A DNA stretch of 64,000 bases from Gammaproteobacteria bacterium (GCA_003252455.1 QKED01000087.1:1-64000); one strand, 5' to 3'. Shown: positions 17,732 through 27,152, counted from the first letter of the stretch. The notes: a model not told the origin generated them from the letters alone. Made by a program: numbers and translations.

Positions 17732-17968
17732 TCAGCTCGCCGAGAGGATCCCGAGCAGGTGGCGCAGGTGGTCCGCCGCCTCGGCCCCCAGATCGGTGAG
17801 GTAGCCGCCGTCCGCCTGGGTGATCAGCCCCTTGCCGAAGAGGCGCTGGGCCGCCTCGACCAAGGCGGTCTCGGCGTCATGATGTACCTTGAGCCCGGCC
17901 TGCAGCGAGCCCGGGTTGAACTGGAGCAGGAGGTTGAGTTCGGCGGAAAGGTCTGCGTTGAGCGCCAT
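17732..17968 (-). CDS. TIGR02647-family small protein
   Basis: 78 residues starting M-A-L-N-A-D-L-S-A-E-L-N-L-L-L-Q-F-N, with the block H-H-D-A and the ending G-G-Y-L-T-D-L-G. This matches my memory of the TIGR02647 family of gammaproteobacteria, which resembles a small winged-helix protein; its function is not established. AGGAG lies 6 bases before the ATG, which decides the start over an in-frame codon 75 bases upstream. It is immediately upstream of and probably cotranscribed with the large M48 peptidase. Confidence 0.75.
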   Translation of the reverse strand: MALNADLSAELNLLLQFNPGSLQAGLKVHHDAETALVEAAQRLFGKGLITQADGGYLTDLGAEAADHLRHLLGILSAS

Positions 17969-18082
17969 GGGCTTCTCCTTGGTGGGTTGGAGCTGCCAGC
18001 ATACGGCGCGGACGCGGTTAGCGAAAGATGAAACCACACCCAACCTCGACTCATAGGACGTGGTGAGCAGCCCCCGACATCG

Positions 18083-18352
18083 GTGCGCCGAGGCACGAGG
18101 CGCACCAGGCAGTGGCGTGCCGCATCATTTACGCAAGAGTAGCGGCCCTCTGAGCGGCCCTTGGGGGCGAGCTTTGCGCTCCAGAAGGGGATAGGTGGCG
18201 TAGTGCGAGTTGCTCCGGCATAGGGTGTGCCGAGGGGCGAGGCGCACCGGGTCGTGGCGGGCCTTTGATGTACACAAAATTGTGCGGGCACACCCGCGCG
18301 GCCCTTGGGGGCCGCTGCCAAAGCAGGGCTTTGGCACTCCAGGGGGAGGAGG
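18083..18352. repeat. Imperfect tandem repeat in a 394-base gap
   Basis: The gap 17969-18362 has no gene. Two diverged copies of one unit can be aligned by eye: about 18085-18190 and about 18226-18350. Both contain GCCGAGG then CGAGGCGCACC, later GCGGCCCTTGGGGGC, then GCTTTG.GCTCCA. The second copy has extra bases in its middle. Open frames crossing it look like chance. It may be a mobile intergenic repeat that duplicated in place. Confidence 0.5.
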
Positions 18353-18362
18353 GTTCGCGGGG

Positions 18363-21284
18363 TTAGAGGACGATGCGCTCCAGCTCCAGCCCGGTGGCGT
18401 CGAGGGTGCTCGGGGAGCTGATGACCACGGTGGCGCCCTCGGCGGGCTTGAGGTAGGTGGCGGCGACGCGGCGCAGGTCACCGAGGGTGACGGCCAAGAG
18501 GCGCGCGCGGTAGGCCTTGCGCTGCTCGGCGTCGCGCCCGTGCAGGGCGCCGAAGAAGGCCTTGCGCGCCTCGCCTGCGGGGGAGCCGGGTTTGTCGATG
18601 CTGGCGATAACGCCGAGGATCGCCTCCTCTAAGAGACGCGGTTCGTGGTCGCCCTTTTCCAACCACTCGATGGCGGCATCGAAGTCGGCCAGGGTCTCGG
18701 CCAGACGTGGGTCGCGGTAGGAGTAGAAGCGGAACACGCCGCTGTCGAGGTCGAAGCTGGCGCCGCCGCCGTAGGCGCCGCCCTGCTCGCGCACGGCACG
18801 GTGCAGGAAGTTGTTCCGTAGGAAGGGCGCCAAGATGGTGAGCGCGGCGGCGTCCGGGTGACTCGCGGCCACTGCCGGATAGGCACGGGCGCAGAAGTTG
18901 ACCTGGGTGGAGGTGCTCCAGGCCTGACGCAGGGCGACGCCCTCGGCGGTCGCGGCGAAGGCGGCGGCGGGGCTCCCGGCACCGGCCCACTGGGCGGCGA
19001 CGGCGGCCTCGATCTCGGCCTGCGCCTCGGCCTCGCCGATGAGCAGCAGCTGGCGCGGGGCGGCCTTGAGGGCGGCGCTGATCTGGGTGAAGGCGTCGGC
19101 CAGCCTCTCCAGTGCGCCCGCCTCGTCGAGCCCGTCGTCCATCGCCTTCAGGAGCTTGAGGCCGAGCAGGCCGTTCCAGCGGTGGATGATTGCAGCCGAG
19201 GGCGAGAAGCCCGCGGCGGCGGCGGCCATCGCCAGGGTGTGACCGGAGCTGGTCACCCCCTGCTCCATGTGCAGACGCTCCTGGGAGACCAGCTCGCGGA
19301 TGCGCTCCAGCTCGTCGAAGCGCGGGGCGTGGAAGGTCTCGTGCATCAGGCGGGTGAGGGCCGCCTGGTTGCGCAACAGCGCCTTGCCGGAGAGGGTAAA
19401 GAGGGCGCGGGTGCGCTGCACGTCGTCGACCGCGCCGCGCAGGTTGACGCGGGCGCTGATGCCGCCGGTGACGGCGGCCTGCAGGCCCTGGCTCTCCAGG
19501 TAGTCGCGCCCGGCGCTGCCCACCTCGGTGAGCACGTCGGTGAAGAGCGGCAGCAGGTCGGCCAGTTCGGGGTCGAGGTCGGGCAGGTCGACCACCAGGC
19601 TCTGGTAGACCAGGCCGTTGGTGGCGCGGGAGTACCAGGTGGTGGGCAGGCCCGACAGCTCGCTGACGCGGCCCTGGGGGATGTCGAGGTCGGTGGGGAT
19701 GTCGTCGAGGCCGACGCGCGGCAGCAGCTCGACGTCGTCCTCCTGCTCCTGGCGCGCCTTGAGCGCCAGCGCCTGCTCGACGACCTGCTGTGCGGCGGCA
19801 TCGTCCATCCCGGCGCGGATCGCATCGAGGCGGGCGCGCTCCTCGGCACGGCGGGTGGCGGCCAGTTCGGGGTCGGGGCGCAGGGTGAGGCGCACACGGT
19901 GCGGGTTGTCGAGCAGCAGGCTGCGCACCAGACCGGGGATGTAGTCGGGGTCACCGATACGCTCGCGCAGGCGGGTGAGGATCGGGTCGATGTCGAGCGC
20001 CGCCGCCGGGTCGGCGTCGTGCACCGCCGGGGTGAGGGCGTGGAGCATGAGCGAGAGGCCGTAGGGGTAGCCGTCGCCACTCACCTCGCGCTGGTGCAGT
20101 TCGAGCTGGTGCAGCATCGCCTCCACCTCCTCGGGTTCGACCCCCTCCTCGGCGACGCGCTGGAGGGTATCGAGCACCAGCTGCTCCACCGCCTCGGCCT
20201 GCTCGGGGTTGCTGCCCTCGACGCCGCAGGCGAAGAGCATCTCGCGGGTGGAGTCCATCATGCCGCACAGCGGCGAGGGGGCCTCGCCGAGGTCCGAGGT
20301 CTCCAGCGCGCGGCGCAGGGGCGAGGCGCTGTTGTCGAGCAGTACGTCGGAGAGCAGGGTGGCGGTGAGCACCTGCTCCATGTCGGTGTTCTCGCCGAGC
20401 AGCCAGCCGAGCACGATGTGGGTCTTGTCGGCGGTCTCCTCCTCCCCTTCGAGGGCGTAGCTCCCCTCCACCGCCAGCGGCTGGGTGAGGCGCTCTTCGC
20501 AGCCGACGCGGATGGCGGCGGCCTCGGGGTTGGCCTCGAACTCGGCGAGCGCCAGCTCTTCGAAGCGCGCCTGGTGATCGCTGGCGGGGATGTCGCCGTA
20601 GGTCATGAACACGGCGTTGCTCGGGTGGTAGTGGCGGGCGTGGAAGGCGACCAGCTCATCGTAGCTGAGGTCGGGGATGTTCACCGGCTCGCCACCGGAG
20701 TTGTGGTGGTAGGTGGTGGTGGGGAAGACGTAGCTGGTGAGGGTCTGGAACAGGGTGCTCACCGGCGAACTCATCGCCCCCTTCATCTCGTTGAACACCA
20801 CCCCCTTGAAGGTCAGCTCGCTGCTCGCATCGTCGGGCTTGGCGAACTCCAGGCGGTGGCCCTCCTGGGCGAAGTCGAGCGGGTCGAGGGTGGGGAAGAA
20901 GGCGGCGTCGAGGTAGACGCCGAGCAGGTTGTCGAAGTCCTTGCGATTGCAGCTGGCGAAGGGATAGGCGGTCCAGTCGCTGCTGGTGAAGGCGTTCATG
21001 AAGGTGTTGAGCGAGCGGCGGGTCATCATGAAGAAGGGGTCGCGCACCGGGTAGCGGCGGCTGCCGCACAGCGCCGTGTGTTCGAGGATGTGCGCCACCC
21101 CGGTGCTGTCCTGCGGCACGGTACGGAAGGCGACGAGGAAGGCGTTCTGTTCGTCGTCAGCGCTGATGTGCAGGTGCAGGGCGCCGGTCTTACGGTGGCG
21201 GAACTCGTGCAGCTCGACCTTGAGGGCGGGGACCTTGGTGGAGCGCAACCACTCGAAGGCAGGGTGCGTGGCGGGGCTGTTCAT
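18363..21284 (-). CDS. M16 insulinase-type peptidase, PreP-like
   Basis: 973 residues, matching the usual size of presequence-protease (M16C, COG1026) enzymes. The inverted zinc motif H65-I-L-E68-H69 is followed by T-A-L-C-G-S and the R-D-P-F-F-M-M stretch typical of PreP. These clamshell peptidases degrade short unstructured peptides. The protein has no signal peptide once the start is set at 21284, where CAGGAG lies about 11 bases upstream; an open extension to 21641 has no support. It stands alone, divergent from tatD. Confidence 0.88.
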   Translation of the reverse strand: MNSPATHPAFEWLRSTKVPALKVELHEFRHRKTGALHLHISADDEQNAFLVAFRTVPQDSTGVAHILEHTALCGSRRYPVRDPFFMMTRRSLNTFMNAFTSSDWTAYPFASCNRKDFDNLLGVYLDAAFFPTLDPLDFAQEGHRLEFAKPDDASSELTFKGVVFNEMKGAMSSPVSTLFQTLTSYVFPTTTYHHNSGGEPVNIPDLSYDELVAFHARHYHPSNAVFMTYGDIPASDHQARFEELALAEFEANPEAAAIRVGCEERLTQPLAVEGSYALEGEEETADKTHIVLGWLLGENTDMEQVLTATLLSDVLLDNSASPLRRALETSDLGEAPSPLCGMMDSTREMLFACGVEGSNPEQAEAVEQLVLDTLQRVAEEGVEPEEVEAMLHQLELHQREVSGDGYPYGLSLMLHALTPAVHDADPAAALDIDPILTRLRERIGDPDYIPGLVRSLLLDNPHRVRLTLRPDPELAATRRAEERARLDAIRAGMDDAAAQQVVEQALALKARQEQEDDVELLPRVGLDDIPTDLDIPQGRVSELSGLPTTWYSRATNGLVYQSLVVDLPDLDPELADLLPLFTDVLTEVGSAGRDYLESQGLQAAVTGGISARVNLRGAVDDVQRTRALFTLSGKALLRNQAALTRLMHETFHAPRFDELERIRELVSQERLHMEQGVTSSGHTLAMAAAAAGFSPSAAIIHRWNGLLGLKLLKAMDDGLDEAGALERLADAFTQISAALKAAPRQLLLIGEAEAQAEIEAAVAAQWAGAGSPAAAFAATAEGVALRQAWSTSTQVNFCARAYPAVAASHPDAAALTILAPFLRNNFLHRAVREQGGAYGGGASFDLDSGVFRFYSYRDPRLAETLADFDAAIEWLEKGDHEPRLLEEAILGVIASIDKPGSPAGEARKAFFGALHGRDAEQRKAYRARLLAVTLGDLRRVAATYLKPAEGATVVISSPSTLDATGLELERIVL

Positions 21285-21318
21285 CGACGGACGGACTCCT
21301 GAAAAAAGCGGTTTGCGT

Positions 21319-21339
21319 ACCTCATGTCCTTCATGAGGT
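21319..21339 (-). other. Hairpin plus T-run in the PreP leader
   Basis: An 8-bp stem with a 5-base loop, followed on the minus strand about 11 bases later by six T's (21302-21307), lies 20-55 bases before the PreP start. The arrangement resembles a weak attenuator, though the gap between stem and T-run is long. Confidence 0.25.
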
Positions 21340-21409
21340 GGGGGTGACGGCGCAGTATACAAGCAACCCAGTGGGCGGCGCAGAGTGGGCTCATCTACAA
21401 TGGGCGGCC

Positions 21410-22189
21410 ATGCAACTGTTCGACACCCACTGCCATCTCGATGTACTGGAGTTCGCCCCGGACCGCGCGAAGGTGCTGGCGCGCGCGCGTGCGGCGGGGG
21501 TGAGCGAGCAGCTGATCCCGGCGGTGGATGCGGCGCACTGGCCCTATCTGCTCGAACTCTGCGCCGCCGAGCCGGGGCTCTACCCGGCCCTCGGCCTGCA
21601 CCCGGTCTACCTGCAACGACACACGCCCGAGCAGATCGCACAGTTGGAGCGCCGAGTGGCCGATGCCCCCCCGGCGGCCATCGGCGAGATCGGCCTCGAC
21701 CTCTTCATCCCGGACCCCGACCTCCCGGCACAGACACGCCTGTTCGAGGCGCAACTCTGCATCGCCCGCGACGCCGATCTGCCGGTGATGGTGCACAGCC
21801 GCAAGGCGCACGACCAGGTCTGGTCGGCCCTGCGCCGCCTGCGCTTTACCCGTGGCGGCATCCTGCACGCCTTCAACGGCAGTCGCCAACAGGCGGATCG
21901 CCTCATCGACATGGGGTTTCTTTTAGGCTTTGGTGGTAACCTCACCTATCCGCGGGCGTCTCGTATTCGCGCCCTGGCCGCCGAGCTGCCGCTCGCGGCC
22001 CTGGTGCTGGAGACGGACGCCCCGGACATCCCCCCGGCCTCGCACACCGGGGAGCGCAACAGCCCGGAGTACCTCCCCGAGGTCCTCACGGCGCTGGCCC
22101 AACTGCGCAGCGAGCCGACCGCAGAGTTGGCCGCGGCCACCCGGGAGAACGCCCGCCGCCTGTTGCGGCTGCCCCCGGGCACAGCATAA
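21410..22189 (+). CDS. TatD-family metal-dependent hydrolase
   Basis: 259 residues. The N-terminal D-T-H-C-H-L-D holds the first metal ligands. G-E-I-G-L-D, the histidine of V-M-V-H-S-R and the final L-E-T-D-A-P-D complete the TatD active site. Family members act as 3'-5' exonucleases or metal-dependent deoxyribonucleases in DNA repair and quality control. The ATG at 21410 is the only start placing D-T-H-C-H at the usual residues 5-9. The next gene starts 12 bases later and may be cotranscribed. Confidence 0.88.
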   Translation: MQLFDTHCHLDVLEFAPDRAKVLARARAAGVSEQLIPAVDAAHWPYLLELCAAEPGLYPALGLHPVYLQRHTPEQIAQLERRVADAPPAAIGEIGLDLFIPDPDLPAQTRLFEAQLCIARDADLPVMVHSRKAHDQVWSALRRLRFTRGGILHAFNGSRQQADRLIDMGFLLGFGGNLTYPRASRIRALAAELPLAALVLETDAPDIPPASHTGERNSPEYLPEVLTALAQLRSEPTAELAAATRENARRLLRLPPGTA

Positions 22190-22201
22190 GGGGGAACGTC
22201 C

Positions 22202-23311
22202 ATGCCCGACGCCGACACCCACAACGGCGAGTCACTCCTCGTCGTCGACGACAATCAGCGCAACCTCCAGCTCCTCAGCGCCATGCTGCAACACGAGGGT
22301 TACACGATCCACGCCGCCCAGGATGGGCACCAAGCGCTGGAGATGGCCGCGAGCCTGATCCCCTCGCTGATCCTGCTCGATATCATGATGCCCGACCTCG
22401 ACGGCATGGAGGTGTGCCGCCGCCTCAAAGAGGCGCCCGAGACGGCACACATCCCGATCATCTTCCTCACCGCGCGCACCGATACCGAGAGCATCCTGGA
22501 GGCCTTCTCCCGGGGCGGGGTCGACTACGTGACCAAGCCCTTCAATCGCGCCGAACTCCTCGCCCGTGTGCGCACCCAACTGGAGCTGAAGCGGGCCCAC
22601 GACACCATTCGCGCCATCTCCGACGAGCGCCGCGAGCTGCTGCACATCCTCTGCCACGACCTGACCAACTCGGTGGGCAGCATCGGCGCCTACTGCGGCC
22701 ATGCGCTCAAGGGTGAGCCGGAGCGCTGTCGCCAGACGGTCGGCTGGATCGCCTCCGCCGCGGCCAATGCCCAGGCACTCATCAACCTGGTGCGCGAGAT
22801 GCGCAACGTGGAGGAGTACGCCCTGCGCCTCGACACCCTCACCCTCGATGCCCAGGTGATGCAGGCCGTGAGCATGCTGCAGAACCGCCTCGACGAGAAA
22901 CGCATCCACCCCGAGTGCCGCATCCCCGCTGGCCTCAAGGTGCTGGCCGAACCGGTCTCACTCATCAACTCGGTGCTCAACAATCTCATCACCAACGCCA
23001 TCAAGTTCTCCTACCCCGGCAGCCGCCTCACCCTCACCGCACACAGCGAGGGGGAGTGGGTGGTGCTGGAGGTAGAGGACCAGGGTATCGGCATCCCCGC
23101 CGCCACCCTGCAAAAACTCATGCGTCTGGGTGAGGTGACCCGCCGCACCGGCACCGCGGGCGAGCGCGGCACCGGCTTCGGCGTGCAACTGGTGCGCAAG
23201 TTCATCTCCGCCTACGGTGGTCGCCTGGCCATCGAATCGATCGCCGAGGGAGAGGAGCCGGAGGGCCAACAGTCGGGCACCCGCATCACCCTCTTTCTGC
23301 GTCGCGGCTAG
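22202..23311 (+). CDS. Response regulator fused to a histidine kinase core (REC-HisKA-HATPase)
   Basis: 369 residues. The receiver domain (about 10-130) has the acidic pair in V-V-D-D-N, the phosphoacceptor in L-L-D-I-M-M-P-D and the lysine in V-T-K-P-F. A dimerisation helix follows with a histidine in L-C-H-D-L-T-N (about 145-155). The ATPase has N-N-L-I-T-N-A, D-Q-G-I-G-I-P and G-T-G-F-G-V. All catalytic motifs are intact. It is soluble, with no sensor or membrane part, so its input must be phosphorylation of the receiver. GGGGGA precedes the ATG. The partner kinase and output are not in view. Confidence 0.85.
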   Translation: MPDADTHNGESLLVVDDNQRNLQLLSAMLQHEGYTIHAAQDGHQALEMAASLIPSLILLDIMMPDLDGMEVCRRLKEAPETAHIPIIFLTARTDTESILEAFSRGGVDYVTKPFNRAELLARVRTQLELKRAHDTIRAISDERRELLHILCHDLTNSVGSIGAYCGHALKGEPERCRQTVGWIASAAANAQALINLVREMRNVEEYALRLDTLTLDAQVMQAVSMLQNRLDEKRIHPECRIPAGLKVLAEPVSLINSVLNNLITNAIKFSYPGSRLTLTAHSEGEWVVLEVEDQGIGIPAATLQKLMRLGEVTRRTGTAGERGTGFGVQLVRKFISAYGGRLAIESIAEGEEPEGQQSGTRITLFLRRG

Positions 23312-23497
23312 CCTCAGGGCGCCGCGCCTACAATCCGCCCGCGCAGGCCCAGAGGGGCATGGCCGTGCTAAGGCAAGCACCCGATGGCGGAACCATCCTG
23401 ACGCACAGACGCCCTCTTACGCACCTTCGACGGCCTTGTGGCAGACAGAGAGGATCGCCCTGCGCTAACCCCGGGGCCGGGCTGATACACTCCGCCC

Positions 23498-25690
23498 ATG
23501 CCGATCCTCCGCCTCGCCATCCCCTCGCCACTGCGGCGACTCTTCGACTACCTGCCCCCTGCAGAGTGTCCCGCGCCACTGCGTGCGGGGCAGCGCCTGC
23601 TGGTGGAGTTTGCTCGACGGCAGGTGGTGGCGGTGTTGGTCGAGGTCGCCCAGAGCAGCGAGCTACCGACCGACAAGCTCAAGCCCGCCCTACGCCTGCT
23701 CGACCCCGAGCCGCTCCTCCCCCCGGAACTCCTACGCCTGCTCGGTTGGGCGGTGAGCTACTACCACCACGGCCCCGGCGAGGTCTACCCTGCCGCCCTG
23801 CCGTTGGCCCTACGTGGCAGCGACGGTGTGGCCGAGCCACGCCTCAAGCGCTGGCGCATCACAGCGGCCGGGCGTGAGCGACTCGCAGCGGGGCCTGGGC
23901 GCTCACCGCGCGGCCATGAACTGCTTGAGCGCCTGGCACAAGCCCACGAGGGGGTGATCCCGCAGCAGCTCAAGGAGCTGAACTGGGACTGGCGCCCGGC
24001 AATGCGCCGTCTGCGCGAACAGGGGCTGGTGAGTGAACAGCGGGCGAGTTGCCTGGAGCCGCCCCAGCCCCCCTCCCCTGCCCCGCAACTGAACGACGAG
24101 CAGCAGAGCGCGGTGGAGAGCGTGACTGCCGCCCTCGACGGCTACCACGCCTTCCTCCTCGACGGGGTGACCGGCAGCGGCAAGACCGAGGTCTACCTGC
24201 GCCTGATCGAGGCGGTGGTGGCGCGTGGGCGGCAGGCGCTACTGCTGGTGCCGGAGATCGGCCTCACGCCGCAGACCGTGGCGCGCTTTCGTGCGCGCAT
24301 CCCCCACCCCATCGCCGTACTCCACTCGGGGCTGGCCGACGGCGAGCGCCTCTGCGCCTGGCAGGCGGCACGCCGGGGCGAGGCGCGGGTGGTGATCGGC
24401 ACCCGCTCGGCGCTCTTCACCCCGCTGGCCGCGCCGGGGATCATCATCGTCGACGAGGAGCACGACGCCTCGTTCAAGCAGCAGGACGGCTTTCGCTACT
24501 CGGCGCGCGACCTCGCCGTGGTGCGCGCCCACCACGCCAGCATCCCGGTACTGCTCGGTAGCGCCACCCCGGCGCTGGAGAGCCTGGCCAACGCCCGCGC
24601 CGGGCGCTACACCCGCCTCGCCCTCACCCGCCGCGCGGGTGATGCCAAGCCACCGCGCATCGGCCTGCTCGATATGCGCCGCGCGCGTCTCGACGAGGGG
24701 CTATCAGAGCCGCTGCTGGCGCTGATGGAGCGCCACCTCAAGGCCGATGGTCAGGTGCTGTTGTTCCTCAACCGGCGCGGCTACGCCCCCACCCTGCTCT
24801 GCCACGCCTGCGGCGAGGCGCCCAAGTGCCCGCGCTGCGAGGTGAACTACAACCTCTCCCTGGTCCACCGCCGCCTGCGCTGCCACCACTGCGACACCGA
24901 GCGCCCGGTACCGCACCAGTGTCCGAGCTGCGGCAGCCCTGAGCTGGTGCCGGTGGGGCTCGGCACCGAGCGCATCGAGCAGGCGCTGGCGCGGCGCTTC
25001 CCCGGCATCGGCGTGGTACGCATCGACCGCGACTCGACCCGGCGCAAGGGGAGCTTCGAGCAGGCGCTAGCGGCGATCCACTCGGGTGAGCACAAGCTGC
25101 TCATCGGCACGCAGATGCTGGCCAAGGGGCACCACTTTCCCAACGTCACCCTGGTGGCGATCCTCGACGCCGACCAGGGGCTCTACTCCCTCGACTTTCG
25201 TGCCGGTGAGCGCCTCGCCCAGCTCATCTTGCAGGTGGCGGGGCGTGCCGGGCGTGCCGAGCGCCCCGGCGAGGTGGTGATCCAGACCCACCTGCCCGAC
25301 CACCCCCTGCTCAACCAGTTGGTGCATCAGGGCTACCCCGGCTTTGCCGCCGCCGCCTTGGATGCACGCAAGCAGGGGCGCCTGCCCCCCTACGCGCACA
25401 TGGCCCTGCTGCGCGCCGAGGCGCAGAATGGCGAGCTGCCACGGGCGTTTCTGAGCGAGGCGTATGGGCTGGCGCGGGTGTTGAACACGGGCGAGGTGGA
25501 GCTACTCGGGCCGGTGGCGGCACCGATGGAGAAGCGCGCCGGGCGCTATCGGGTACAGCTGCTGCTCAGCAGCCAGCGACGCGAGGCGCTGCATAAGCTG
25601 CTCGACGGGCTGCTGCCCAAGCTCGATGGACTCAAATCGGGGCGCAAGGTGCGCTGGTCGTTGGATGTGGACCCGGTGGATGGGTATTAG
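23498..25690 (+). CDS. priA: Primosomal protein N' (replication restart helicase PriA)
   Basis: 730 residues, normal for PriA. The N-terminal DNA-binding domain starts I-L-R-L-A-I-P-S-P-L. Walker A G-V-T-G-S-G-K-T is at about 224, the D-E-E-H box near 322, and a cysteine-rich zinc module C-H-A-C, C-P-R-C, C-H-H-C, C-P-S-C lies at about 435-480. PriA recognises stalled forks and loads the primosome. The gene is monocistronic in appearance: 186 bases of non-coding DNA before it, with an unrelated gene of different composition after it. Confidence 0.95.
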   Translation: MPILRLAIPSPLRRLFDYLPPAECPAPLRAGQRLLVEFARRQVVAVLVEVAQSSELPTDKLKPALRLLDPEPLLPPELLRLLGWAVSYYHHGPGEVYPAALPLALRGSDGVAEPRLKRWRITAAGRERLAAGPGRSPRGHELLERLAQAHEGVIPQQLKELNWDWRPAMRRLREQGLVSEQRASCLEPPQPPSPAPQLNDEQQSAVESVTAALDGYHAFLLDGVTGSGKTEVYLRLIEAVVARGRQALLLVPEIGLTPQTVARFRARIPHPIAVLHSGLADGERLCAWQAARRGEARVVIGTRSALFTPLAAPGIIIVDEEHDASFKQQDGFRYSARDLAVVRAHHASIPVLLGSATPALESLANARAGRYTRLALTRRAGDAKPPRIGLLDMRRARLDEGLSEPLLALMERHLKADGQVLLFLNRRGYAPTLLCHACGEAPKCPRCEVNYNLSLVHRRLRCHHCDTERPVPHQCPSCGSPELVPVGLGTERIEQALARRFPGIGVVRIDRDSTRRKGSFEQALAAIHSGEHKLLIGTQMLAKGHHFPNVTLVAILDADQGLYSLDFRAGERLAQLILQVAGRAGRAERPGEVVIQTHLPDHPLLNQLVHQGYPGFAAAALDARKQGRLPPYAHMALLRAEAQNGELPRAFLSEAYGLARVLNTGEVELLGPVAAPMEKRAGRYRVQLLLSSQRREALHKLLDGLLPKLDGLKSGRKVRWSLDVDPVDGY

Positions 25691-25704
25691 ACAAAACAGT
25701 GAGC

Positions 25705-26043
25705 ATGGAAAATTACCTTCCAAACGAGCGCAAGATTCGTCAGTTTGACGCGGGTTGGTTTGTAGCGAACGCCTGTATGTCACGCCGAACAGTGCACGAT
25801 AGCTGGACGTTGCGCATCACCATGCACGACAGCAATGGAGCTGTTGAGTGCTGGGCTCTCATTCGCCCAACGGACGAAGCCTGTGTTGAGGCACTCATGC
25901 TTGCAGAGCAGATCACTATCTCCAGAATAGCCGACACACAACTAGAGTTCGGAACCATACACGTCGAGTGTTTCGGGGAGAGCTATTTTGAGTTCTGGTG
26001 TGACGAAGCACGGTTGACCGAGCCTCCGGTGCAAACGAGCTGA
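25705..26043 (+). CDS. Hypothetical protein of lower GC content
   Basis: About 112 residues starting M-E-N-Y-L-P-N; a GTG two codons earlier is possible. It is acidic, with no signal peptide or membrane helix, and I recognise no family. The DNA is visibly richer in A and T than its neighbours, and codon use includes many A/T-ending codons rare elsewhere here. With the next gene it forms a small patch that may have been acquired laterally. No clear ribosome-binding site. Confidence 0.5.
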   Translation: MENYLPNERKIRQFDAGWFVANACMSRRTVHDSWTLRITMHDSNGAVECWALIRPTDEACVEALMLAEQITISRIADTQLEFGTIHVECFGESYFEFWCDEARLTEPPVQTS

Positions 26044-26113
26044 TAGCCAACCAGCCAGAGACGCAAGGCGGCAGAGATTCTGCTCTACATCAACAGGTCT
26101 AAATATCCTGTCA

Positions 26114-26566
26114 TCACTGACACTGACCACCAAGCACTCCACCGCTCATGAGAGGGATACGCCGCCCCTCATGCAGCACAAACCCCTGCAACTGTCCTGA
26201 AACGTGCGAAACGAATTTGCATGAGAACTTTCGCTGCATGGAGAGATACGCCTCCAAGAACTTGCGATGTCGCAGGTCGAGCGGTATCGCGAATTGACCC
26301 ACGCCGCTACGAGCCCCCTCTTTGGCGCTCTGATAACAAACCTCCTCCGTAGGGAGTTGTTCAGCATCCAGACGGATCCCGTCATAGATGATTAGGTAGC
26401 CGTCGTCTTTGGTGATCACCTCGCGCCAGATGCCGCACCAAGTGACTTGGATCCACTGATCCGCTTCGGTCACGGAGTCCGGTGGAAGCTCAGCGTTTGC
26501 ACAGGTGGATGTGGTACTCCCTGTCAGCATCAGGGCCAGCCCTAACCATTGTCTGATAGTTCCCAT
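26114..26566 (-). CDS. Secreted hypothetical protein, lower GC
   Basis: 150 residues. A Sec signal peptide (hydrophobic L-G-L-A-L-M-L, likely cleavage near A-N-A) precedes a mature region with five cysteines, which could form disulfides in the periplasm. AAGGAG 5 bases before the ATG at 26566 decides the start over a longer frame that runs through an intergenic repeat. No recognised family. Composition is lower in GC than the surroundings, like the neighbouring gene at 25705. Confidence 0.6.
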   Translation of the reverse strand: MGTIRQWLGLALMLTGSTTSTCANAELPPDSVTEADQWIQVTWCGIWREVITKDDGYLIIYDGIRLDAEQLPTEEVCYQSAKEGARSGVGQFAIPLDLRHRKFLEAYLSMQRKFSCKFVSHVSGQLQGFVLHEGRRIPLMSGGVLGGQCQ

Positions 26567-26658
26567 GGCAACTCCTTGCTTAGCAGCATAACCAGAGATG
26601 ATACCGGCTTGGATGAAGCGCAAAGAGTCCCACAGGGTAATGGCTTCGTTCACCCCAA

Positions 26659-26681
26659 CCCCTCTCCCACGGGGAGAGGGG
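26659..26681. repeat. REP-like inverted repeat
   Basis: A perfect 10-bp stem (26659-26668 with 26672-26681) around a 3-base loop, of the CCCTCTCCC/GGGAGAGGG type that recurs between genes in many proteobacteria. It lies between the secreted orphan and dtd. Confidence 0.55.
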
Positions 26682-26702
26682 CTTAGTCCCGGCATTTGCT
26701 GC

Positions 26703-27152
26703 TTATGCTGTGGGTGGGACTTGCAACCAAAAGGTCACCGGCCCGTCGTTGGTCAGGCTCACCTGCATGTCGGCGCCGAAGCGACCGGTCTGCACATGCG
26801 AGGTGTGCTCCCAGGCGCGCTGCACCAGGTAATCGAAGAGGTGCAGGCCGAGTTTGGGCTCGGCAGCGGTGGTGAAGCTGGGGCGGGTGCCCTTCTTGGT
26901 GTCGGCGGCGAGGGTGAATTGCGGCACCAGCAGCAGGCCGCCGTCGATATCGCGCACGGAGAGGTTCATCTTGCCCTCGGCGTCGGGGAAGACGCGGTAG
27001 CCGAGCAGGCGCTCGATGAGGCGGTCGGCCTGGGCCTCGCTGTCGCCGCGCTCGACGCCGACGAGCACCATCAGGCCACGCTCGATCTCTCCGACTATCT
27101 CTCCATCCACCTCGACCTTGGCGCTGCTGACGCGTTGGAGCAGGCCGATCAC
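26703..27152 (-). CDS. dtd: D-aminoacyl-tRNA deacylase
   Basis: 149 residues, full length for DTD. It has the diagnostic S-Q-(here P-Q)[15 protein letters not shown] segment (about 77-92) and the C-terminal N-D-G-P-V-T-F-W-L with its Gly-cisPro-type partner loop. It hydrolyses D-amino acids from mischarged tRNAs. The start is a GTG at 27152 that overlaps the stop of pip as GTGA, so the two genes are translationally coupled. Confidence 0.92.
   Translation of the reverse strand: MIGLLQRVSSAKVEVDGEIVGEIERGLMVLVGVERGDSEAQADRLIERLLGYRVFPDAEGKMNLSVRDIDGGLLLVPQFTLAADTKKGTRPSFTTAAEPKLGLHLFDYLVQRAWEHTSHVQTGRFGADMQVSLTNDGPVTFWLQVPPTA

Noticed and set aside
18858-21302. 814-codon plus-strand frame opposite the PreP-like gene
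   Set aside because: Antisense shadow of a well-identified M16 peptidase; low-complexity composition typical of such shadows.
26659-26681. Inverted repeat as a transposon end
   Set aside because: No transposase, no target duplication and no matching partner; it fits the common REP-like intergenic repeat.
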